DNA of 64,000 nt from an uncultured Clostridia bacterium (GTDB lineage Bacteria > Bacillota > Clostridia > TANB77 > CAG-508): NCBI GenBank assembly GCA_948934525.1, contig CAQZSK010000003.1, positions 1 through 64,000 of the forward strand, in the 5' to 3' direction. Numbering within the stretch: the first letter of the stretch is position 1; each line of letters starts with the position of its first letter. This document shows, one piece after another, positions 36,801-41,713 of this stretch. The notes under the pieces are model-generated. The model made no database searches. It had not been told where the DNA came from and was given only the letters and a program-made list of their open reading frames with translations. Position numbers and translations under genes: made by a program.

Positions 36801-38709
36801 TATCATATTCTATCTCCTTTGGGAATTTAATGTTATATTCTGCAGTGTATTTATCGCCTGGATTCATCACAATCTTGCTTAGATCTATTAAATAAGTTTT
36901 AACTTTGCTCCAATCACTTGGCATCTTCGTCCATCCATTTGTGCTATCTTTTAAATTTGGATTTACACTCTCATTCGTGCTATAATATACTTCCACTTTT
37001 CCCTTAAGATTATCTGGTAATTGAATCCCTGTTTCTTTCATAGTAGTAGTAAATTGAGATCCTATATTTCCTCCATTGATTTGATATGTATTTCCCTTAA
37101 AAGGTATTTTTCCTACTATTTTGGCATTTGTCACAGTAGTATTATAATTGTTATATACATTTAATCTAATCGTAGCTTCTTCTTTTTTCTTGTGCTTGTC
37201 AATTTCTGCAACTTCTGGTCCCATAATAATTTTATTTGTATCATCAAAATTAAGTGCCTGTATATTACTGTAAATTCCCGTCGGTCTTGTATAAATTAAT
37301 TCTGTTTCACTTATGTATCTTAACTCTGTTTTATTTCCATCTTGATTTATGTCATATATATCTGCTTCTCTCTTCGAATTTGTGTAATAGTACCCCCATG
37401 TATCACACAATTCGTTATATGCAAATATACGCATTTTTCCTGTTGCCTTTTGTGTTCTATCATCCATTTTGATATGTTGCATTATATAAATTAAATTTCC
37501 ATCTTTTGTAAGTCCCTCCATCTTAATTCTAACTATTTTTTTTCCATTAATTGTTTCTTGCTTTATTTCTTTAGGTACTAATTCTGATTCACCACTAACT
37601 ATACTTTGAATTGTAATATTCTCTACTTCTTCTGGATATTCTAATAAAAATATTGGATTTAACCACTCTGCTCTATCAGTTTCTACTTCGTGTGGATTAT
37701 TAGATACTAAGCCAATTGATACCTCTTTTTTATTCATCTCTTGTGTATTTAATTGCAGTTCTGATGATCCATAAAAACAATTCGATCCTTCTTGACACGT
37801 TAGACCAATAACATCTCTATTAACAAAATGAATATTTCCTGATGTTCGAATACTTCCATTAACTGCTGTGTATATATAATTCATTGCATTAAACTGTTCT
37901 TTCGTATATTTTCTTATAAATGCTTCATTGTCAATTTTTTTAGAATGATACAGAGCCAATTCCCCTTGCATTTTTGGTTTACTGGTTTCCACTCTAATAT
38001 GTTTTATTGGCTGTTCATACTTAATATAATTGTCTGCATCTTGTGAAGTTATCTTTTTTACAACTTGTCCTGTCTCTGCATTTATTACCTTAATATATCC
38101 ATTCTCGCCTAATATTTTTAAAGATACTAAAGGAACTTTAATTCCTACATAAGATATAATTCCTTCTAGTCCATAATAATTCCCCATAATATCTTCTAGT
38201 CGATCAGTAGAATATTTTTCTTCTATTCCTGTTGATTCTTCCTTATCTTCTTCAAAAATAATACTTTCAATGGGTGCTGCATATTGGATCTTTGCATCCC
38301 ATTCAACACAATATCTATTATCTACATCTACATTTCGATCATATTTGAGACGTAATCTTGATTTTGCTATTGAATTTGCCCATGTTTGAAATATAATAAC
38401 ATCACCATCTGGATTTTTTAGATCTATTCCAATTGTTGCACTTCCTTCTTTAGACACTACAGGGTTACTAAATCCACTATTTGGATTATTATATCCTTCT
38501 AAATATCCCCTTACTATGATATTTAATACTTTTGTGCTTGCACCTAATGTCTGGTAAGCTATATAAGGATATTTAACATCAATATTTATAGCATATGATT
38601 CATTTCTTCTTTCTCTTTCGTCTTCCATTTCATCTCTTATATCTAATCTTCTTGTCTTCTCATTATATGTATATGTCAACCTTTTGACTTTTTTACTTGC
38701 ATCAGTCAC
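33826..38709 (-). CDS. Giant surface adhesin, middle segment (SpaA-type repeats)
   Basis: A 1627-residue frame; the frame is open further upstream to about 38817 without a good start, because it continues the 38801-39511 frame after a frameshift. The first 680 residues are beta-rich surface domains with an Asn/Thr-rich part (VYNNYNTTVTNAKIVGKIPF). Then come about nine SpaA/Cna-B prealbumin-like repeats of the form TKYK.GT..TI.GV.F.IKG.GLPE, LTTD..G...I.GL.PE..Y.L.E, which in Gram-positive pilins and adhesins often carry internal Lys-Asn isopeptide bonds. Two neighbouring repeats (about 35285-35990) are nearly identical with a 351-base period. It ends in TNDGGFWAVGSKGG and runs out of frame at the start of the propeller part. 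Confidence 0.85.
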   Translation of the reverse strand: MTDASKKVKRLTYTYNEKTRRLDIRDEMEDERERRNESYAINIDVKYPYIAYQTLGASTKVLNIIVRGYLEGYNNPNSGFSNPVVSKEGSATIGIDLKNPDGDVIIFQTWANSIAKSRLRLKYDRNVDVDNRYCVEWDAKIQYAAPIESIIFEEDKEESTGIEEKYSTDRLEDIMGNYYGLEGIISYVGIKVPLVSLKILGENGYIKVINAETGQVVKKITSQDADNYIKYEQPIKHIRVETSKPKMQGELALYHSKKIDNEAFIRKYTKEQFNAMNYIYTAVNGSIRTSGNIHFVNRDVIGLTCQEGSNCFYGSSELQLNTQEMNKKEVSIGLVSNNPHEVETDRAEWLNPIFLLEYPEEVENITIQSIVSGESELVPKEIKQETINGKKIVRIKMEGLTKDGNLIYIMQHIKMDDRTQKATGKMRIFAYNELCDTWGYYYTNSKREADIYDINQDGNKTELRYISETELIYTRPTGIYSNIQALNFDDTNKIIMGPEVAEIDKHKKKEEATIRLNVYNNYNTTVTNAKIVGKIPFKGNTYQINGGNIGSQFTTTMKETGIQLPDNLKGKVEVYYSTNESVNPNLKDSTNGWTKMPSDWSKVKTYLIDLSKIVMNPGDKYTAEYNIKFPKEIEYDTVSYATHAIYFEENTTSGKVERETETNKVGFYITSEQKYTLQLTKLQNQTDKKIKGVKYKVEGFGLAEGIYKTTDEEGKIIIPNLYPEETYTLTEIYAPREYIIKEEPIQLQTYLEDGELKARIIGGAVKQEPTVEAGNTTSPIIKIEVENEVKYTLNITKYKEKTQETIERVRFNLKGKGFAETGRLVSTDAKGKVSITGLHPNEIYTLEEISVPSDYVLDSTIIQFKIVETNGQLDVEMINGNFKENPNIKQESRIVEVSIENEPKYELNVVKYKKGTRETIRGVTFNIKGEDLPEKGRWLTTDGDGNVRLEGLIPEKTYILQETTTKNDYILNKEPITFKLTKENENLKFQKESGEVKESVVEQVEEGKFPKLILDVENEPKYELNVVKYKKGTKKTIGGVTFNIKGEGLPEEGKKITTDSEGKVKLGGLIPEEMYILEEIATTDDYILNKEPIIFKLTKENENLKFHKESGEVKGSVVEQVAEGKLPKLILDVENEPKYGLHVIKYKKGTEEKISDTIFCIKGEGLPEKGVNLTTNENGIAQIERLIPEAEYTLQEVKANSNFILDNQLIKFKTVKKEENNLDIQILDGNVRKASIQEEQENLYAKIEIDNETKYQIEINKQEAGTNNTLEGVKFVVKGKDFPTEGGLFTTDEHGKITITSLELGEVYTIKESYAKGYYVNEEEFTVKLERIDGELRLVCEGVNAKQTPVLKQEPNQVPSVQIILENQKIPTYSLELTKVAKETGKLLKGAKFEITGKGRETIEEKEYISAENGKFTIEKLYVNEEYTLKEILEPIGYKLDETPIKFKVIQTNNGWNLIEIEGKFSEEPVVEGNIIKVKKENEPQFKLEKKDGETGMPIQGTKFTIKDLDGNNARDVSGNEIGIIENIDGEEKRVVTTDENGVITEEIAEGLYEVTEVKPANGYKFPRQTIQYFGINRSQETIKNLEIKRSAQVQSGMIIERVIPTNDGGFWAVGSKGGYRRSISKM

Positions 38710-38800
38710 AGTTACTCCAATTGGAGCATATCCATTTAATAAAGGAAGTGTACTCGTTAATACGGCTGCTTTCCCAGGAACTTGAATTGGTTCACTATAA

Positions 38801-39511
38801 CTATATCCGACTATGCATCGTTACGTTTAAACCTATATTTACCTGATCTGTTTTATTCACTATAAATCCTTGCTTATACAATGAAAATCCTACTAAGTTT
38901 TTTACTCCATACCAATCTAATTGAAATTCTACAGTTTTTTCTATTGGAGTCTTTGTTCCATCTTCTGCTATATGAATTGCTGTAAATGTAACACTATTAC
39001 TACTACTTAATTCATTTTTATTTTCAACATCTTGCCCTAGTAATACAGGAATAGTTTTGTAAGTTCCACTTTGAATAGTGTTTAGGTAAATATTTCGACT
39101 ACTCACTACTTGTTTTATTTCATTGTCTGTTGCAATATCCCTTACTATAGTAAAATTGTCATTTTGAATTGTAATTCTTCCATTTTCTAGTCTTCCATTT
39201 GTTAATACATTTAACTCTATCTGTAATTCTGGCCTTTCATTTAACTCTACTACGGCTCCTCTTACTTTTTTAGCTGAGGAACCATTACTATTTAAAAAAT
39301 AAGCATCAAATTTAACATAGGGGCTTTGTGTACTATTCTCATCCTCCCCTACTTCATCATAAGTTAATGCTAAACGATTAGCTGAAACATTATTTTTTAT
39401 GTGCTCTTTATTTTCAATTATTACTCTTCCAGTAAAAACACATCCACTAATAACCACAATGATTGCGAAAATCTTTAATATAGCAATTGCAGTTTTACTG
39501 ATTATATTCAT
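38801..39511 (-). CDS. Giant surface adhesin, N-terminal segment with membrane/signal helix
   Basis: About 236 residues beginning MNIISKTAIAILKIFAIIVV, a signal peptide or anchor, followed by a beta-rich region (LALTYDEVGED, VRGAVVELNERPELQIEL). GGAGGG lies six bases before ATG 39511; a TTG at 39532 would place the ribosome site inside the gene, so the ATG is preferred. The frame stops after NIGLNVTMHSRI, while the next frame picks up smoothly one base later with GYSYSEPIQVPGKAAVLTST, so this is the true start of the adhesin. Restored, the gene spans 26583-39511 and about 4,300 residues. Either single-base errors or real mutations split it. Confidence 0.82.
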   Translation of the reverse strand: MNIISKTAIAILKIFAIIVVISGCVFTGRVIIENKEHIKNNVSANRLALTYDEVGEDENSTQSPYVKFDAYFLNSNGSSAKKVRGAVVELNERPELQIELNVLTNGRLENGRITIQNDNFTIVRDIATDNEIKQVVSSRNIYLNTIQSGTYKTIPVLLGQDVENKNELSSSNSVTFTAIHIAEDGTKTPIEKTVEFQLDWYGVKNLVGFSLYKQGFIVNKTDQVNIGLNVTMHSRI

Positions 39512-39744
39512 ATTTTTCCCTCCATATTCCAAAGCGTATATTATTTATATATTTATTATATTTATTTTAATAAGTTTAGTAAATCGTCTAAATACTGGTA
39601 ATTTATAGCATTTAGCCAATTTCATTACGGAGGTATAGTTTTCCTACTTTATTAAAAAAATATGACATTTTTGTTATATTTTGTCATTTTTGCAATGCGA
39701 ATTCCTTGAAACAACTTATTTCCGTAGGATGTATTATAATTCCT

Positions 39745-39921
39745 TTGTAACCAACCCATATTCTTCTATATTTAGTCATATATGAATTATAAATATATTT
39801 CCTGACAATTTTCTTCTTTAGATTATTAAAGCGTCTATCTTTTGCTTCATTCATCCATTTATAAGTTCTTTGCTATTTTACAAAATCAGGTTGAAGTTTT
39901 TATTTCACTGTCAAATTTATC
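39745..39921 (-). pseudogene. Decayed fragments of an ECF sigma/anti-sigma operon
   Basis: On the minus strand 39921-39835 reads DKFDSEIKTST*FCKIAKNL*, which lines up with DHFDRKVKISTWLCEIAKNL of the intact sigma at 25941-26438; the stops replace Trp and neighbouring codons. At about 39755-39775, CATATTCTTCTATATTT equals the 3' end of the intact anti-sigma gene (25079-25095). The stretch between is unrecognisable. This is the only content I can identify in the 39533-39956 gap besides an AT-rich upstream region and a hairpin (ATGACA/TGTCAT, 39662-39687). Confidence 0.55.
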
Positions 39922-39935
39922 AGTTAAATAAAAAA

Positions 39936-39956
39936 ACGAGCATCAGCTCGTCTTTT
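39936..39956 (-). terminator. Terminator of the SDR gene
   Basis: ACGAGC (39936-39941) and GCTCGT (39946-39951) form a stem with a four-base loop and a T run on the minus strand, starting right at the SDR stop codon. Confidence 0.65.
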
Positions 39957-40727
39957 CTATTGTATTTTTCTTTTTTGTGCAAAATAGCAAAAAAATGCAC
40001 TAATTTGATCTGGAGATATTTTGGCAAGTAGCCTTCCTATCCACACAAAAACTCCTGGAAATATTAGAATTCTGTTTCTAAACATACGATTTACAGCACA
40101 TTTCGCAACCTTTTGACTATCCGCTTCTAACAAATTAAATTTTACATCTGCAACTTTATTAAAGTTAGTTTTAACTGGTCCTGGGCACAAACAACTTATT
40201 TTTACTTTTGATTTTTGCATAAATAGTTCTTGTCTAATACTTTGTGTTAGCCTTACTACATAGGCTTTTGTAGAATAATATGTTGCCATAAGTGGTCCTG
40301 GCATAAATCCTGCAATAGATGCTACATTTAAGATATGTCCTTTATTCTCTTTGACCATATCTCTTAAAAATAGCTTTGTTAATATATGAAGTGCTGCAAT
40401 ATTGGTGTCTATTATTCCTAATTCTTTATCTAAGTCAGTTTTTGTAAATTCTCCACAAGTGCCAAATCCAGCATTATTTACTAATATTTCTATCGTTCCA
40501 TATTGTTTTTGTACATCTTCATATAGCTTTCTACATCCATCTCTATCAATTAAATCCATAGCCTTGACATCTACTTTTATATGATATTTTTGTTCTAATT
40601 CTAATTTTACTTCTTTTAGTCCTTCCTCATTTCTGGCAACTGCAATAATATCATAGTTTCTTTTTGCTAATTCTCTAGCAATATCTCTTCCTATTCCTGA
40701 TGAGGCACCTGTAACCAATGCAACCAT
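39957..40727 (-). CDS. Short-chain dehydrogenase/reductase (classical SDR)
   Basis: 256 residues with the classical SDR motifs: cofactor turn TGASSGIG (6-13), NNAG (84-87), catalytic Ser137 and Tyr150-x3-Lys154 (YYSTK), and CPGPVKTNF after the active site. The residue pattern around ARNEEGL suggests NADP(H) preference, as in the DltE/YdfG-like branch. The hydrophobic C-terminus (ILIFPGVFVWIGRLLAKISP) may contact the membrane or lipids. Substrate unknown. AAGGAG precedes the ATG. Confidence 0.93.
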   Translation of the reverse strand: MVALVTGASSGIGRDIARELAKRNYDIIAVARNEEGLKEVKLELEQKYHIKVDVKAMDLIDRDGCRKLYEDVQKQYGTIEILVNNAGFGTCGEFTKTDLDKELGIIDTNIAALHILTKLFLRDMVKENKGHILNVASIAGFMPGPLMATYYSTKAYVVRLTQSIRQELFMQKSKVKISCLCPGPVKTNFNKVADVKFNLLEADSQKVAKCAVNRMFRNRILIFPGVFVWIGRLLAKISPDQISAFFCYFAQKRKIQ

Positions 40728-40868
40728 TTCTCTTTTCTCCTTTTAGTTTTTACTAATTTTACCAAAGGATAGGATTTTATTCAACTAATTGATTAGTTTT
40801 ATATCACATACTCATCTTTTTATTTTTTATCCAGCAAAACAAATTTTCTTTTGTTTTATTGATTAATA

Positions 40869-40897
40869 TTGTCTTTATAGTAAGTTTGCATTATATT
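40869..40897 (+). promoter_or_regulatory. Promoter of small hydrophobic peptide gene 1
   Basis: TTGTCT (40869-40874) and TATATT (40892-40897), 17 bases apart. Expected transcript start is near 40904, giving an mRNA of about 175 bases up to the terminator. Confidence 0.6.
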
Positions 40898-40945
40898 ATT
40901 ATTATCCTTTTTCAAGGAAATCTTGGAGAAAGGAGGCACAGCACA

Positions 40946-41038
40946 ATGCATCTAATAAAATTTCTACTAAAGATAATTGCTATTGTAGTTAATATTATCA
41001 CTCTAATAATAGAGATAATAGAAAACTTACATAAATAG
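40946..41038 (+). CDS. 30-residue hydrophobic peptide 1, probable type I toxin
   Basis: MHLIKFLLKIIAIVVNIITL followed by IIEIIENLHK: one membrane helix with Lys near the start and charged residues at the end, the usual form of membrane-acting type I toxins. AAAGGAGG lies about eight bases before the ATG. It has its own promoter and a terminator directly after the stop codon. The neighbouring copy at 41315 has the same length and pattern (about 60% identical) but a different start sequence. I do not see sequence identity to a named toxin; the assignment rests on locus layout, which matches Fst/par-like modules. An amphipathic secreted peptide (phenol-soluble modulin type) is an alternative. 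Confidence 0.7.
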   Translation: MHLIKFLLKIIAIVVNIITLIIEIIENLHK

Positions 41039-41039
41039 C

Positions 41040-41110
41040 AAAGCCCCTCGTAGTAGCCGCTACGAGGGTTTATTTTTTATGCATCTAATATTTTGCTATT
41101 TACTTAAGCT
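41040..41110 (-). ncRNA. Predicted antisense RNA 1 (antitoxin)
   Basis: A convergent promoter at 41117-41145 should start an RNA near 41110 that runs into the toxin terminator from the other side, about 70 bases long. It contains UAUUAGAUGCAU (from 41090-41079), complementary over 12 bases to the start-codon region of peptide gene 1 (40946-40957), and shares the terminator stem with the toxin mRNA. In the pAD1 par system the RNAs have the same arrangement. The minus-strand T run after the stem is weak. Confidence 0.55.
41045..41078. terminator. Terminator shared by toxin 1 mRNA and antisense RNA 1
   Basis: CCCTCGTAG (41045-41053) and CTACGAGGG (41060-41068) with a six-base loop and TTTATTTTTT on the plus side. 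AAATAGCAAA before it and TTTGCTATTT after it (41033-41042 and 41092-41101) extend the symmetry. Confidence 0.85.
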
Positions 41111-41116
41111 ATAATT

Positions 41117-41145
41117 ATTATAGCATACACTTATATTTTATGCAA
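41117..41145 (-). promoter_or_regulatory. Promoter of antisense RNA 1
   Basis: TTGCAT (41140-41145) and consensus TATAAT (41117-41122) on the minus strand with a 17-base spacer. The same promoter is kept in copy 2. Confidence 0.68.
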
Positions 41146-41171
41146 GAGTTCTACAAAATATTCCTAGAACT

Positions 41172-41201
41172 AAAAAAGACGAGACATTGCTCGTCTTTTT
41201 T
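41172..41201. terminator. GACGAG-type terminator between the two units
   Basis: AAAAAGACGAG (41173-41183) pairs with CTCGTCTTTTT (41190-41200). A and T runs on both sides make it bidirectional. It isolates unit 1 from unit 2. Confidence 0.8.
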
Positions 41202-41235
41202 GTTTGAAACAAATTTTCTTTTTTAGTAATTTTTA

Positions 41236-41264
41236 TTGCCTCCATAGTAAATATGTATTATAAT
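41236..41264 (+). promoter_or_regulatory. Promoter of small hydrophobic peptide gene 2
   Basis: TTGCCT (41236-41241) and consensus TATAAT (41259-41264), 17 bases apart, stronger than the matching promoter of copy 1. Confidence 0.65.
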
Positions 41265-41314
41265 ATTCTTATCCTTTCTCACGAGGAAATCTAGGAAAGG
41301 AGGCAACACACATT

Positions 41315-41407
41315 ATGTATATACTGAAAATCTTACTAAAGATAATGGCTATTGTATTTGATTTAGTTATTCTAGTAATAGAAATAATTGAACATCTACA
41401 TAAATAG
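41315..41407 (+). CDS. 30-residue hydrophobic peptide 2, probable type I toxin
   Basis: MYILKILLKIMAIVFDLVIL followed by VIEIIEHLHK. It has the same length, helix, KILLKI.AIV core and EIIE.LHK end as peptide 1. AAAGGAGG precedes the ATG by about twelve bases. The first four codons (ATGTATATACTG) differ strongly from those of peptide 1, and the antisense box downstream differs in the same way, so each peptide seems to have its own antitoxin RNA. Confidence 0.7.
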   Translation: MYILKILLKIMAIVFDLVILVIEIIEHLHK

Positions 41408-41408
41408 C

Positions 41409-41479
41409 AACACCCCTCGTAGTAGCACCTACGAGGGATTTTTTATCATGTATATACTATTTTGCTATTTGCTTAAGCT
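41409..41479 (-). ncRNA. Predicted antisense RNA 2 (antitoxin)
   Basis: Expected start near 41479 from the promoter at 41486-41514, about 70 bases, ending in the shared terminator. It contains AGUAUAUACAU (from 41458-41448), complementary over 11 bases to the start of peptide gene 2 (41315-41325) but not to gene 1. Confidence 0.55.
41414..41446. terminator. Terminator shared by toxin 2 mRNA and antisense RNA 2
   Basis: CCCTCGTAG (41414-41422) and CTACGAGGG (41429-41437), identical stem arms to copy 1 with a changed loop (tagcac), followed by ATTTTTT. Confidence 0.85.
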
Positions 41480-41485
41480 ATCATT

Positions 41486-41514
41486 ATTATAGCATACACT
41501 TATATTTTATGCAA
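41486..41514 (-). promoter_or_regulatory. Promoter of antisense RNA 2
   Basis: TTGCAT (41509-41514) and TATAAT (41486-41491) on the minus strand, 17 bases apart. Confidence 0.68.
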
Positions 41515-41543
41515 GAGTTCTACAAAATATTTCTAGAACTAAG

Positions 41544-41572
41544 AAAAAGACGAGTCGTCACTCGTCTTTTTT
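41544..41572. terminator. GACGAG-type terminator after unit 2
   Basis: AAAAAGACGAG (41544-41554) and CTCGTCTTTTT (41561-41571) with a six-base loop; bidirectional like the one at 41172. Confidence 0.8.
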
Positions 41573-41579
41573 GCAAAAA

Positions 41580-41711
41580 TGTCGTATTGGGGGACAGATG
41601 TCGCACTAACTATACATTTCGCTATGCTCAATCGCATAAATCATCTGTAGTTCGCTTCGCTTCACACAGCTGACTTAACGTCCCCACTGCGACATTCCCC
41701 ACTATGACATT
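41580..41711. repeat. Composite REP-like element, about 130 bp
   Basis: The left end has TGTCGTATTGGGGGACA and ATGTCGCAC. The right end has ACGTCCCCACTGCGACA, then TTCCCCACTATGACAT, which are inverted variants of the left end. The GGGGAC/GTCCCC core matches the short palindromes at 773, 8937 and 26547. The centre is locally GC-richer (GCGATTGAGCATAGCGAAAT in the minus sense). It lies just after the stop codon of the giant gene. Confidence 0.55.
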
Positions 41712-41713
41712 TG

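Larger units (their letters stand above)
40838..41577. repeat. 370-bp tandem duplication (two toxin-antitoxin-like units)
   Basis: AAATTTTCTT starts both copies at 40841 and 41211, a 370-base period. Within each copy the order is the same: plus-strand promoter, leader, 30-codon gene, terminator, box identical to the gene start, minus-strand promoter, AGTTCT/AGAACT palindrome and a GACGAG terminator. Regulatory boxes and terminators are nearly identical between copies; the gene starts and matching boxes differ. Confidence 0.87.

Noticed and set aside
38801..39532. Treating the 38801-39532 frame as a separate small exported protein
   Set aside because: Its end joins smoothly to the next frame one base later and the following frame has no start of its own, so it is the N-terminus of the adhesin.
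40728..40868. Possible gene between the SDR gene and the peptide locus
   Set aside because: AT-rich, no open frame with a ribosome site; it looks like promoter region only.
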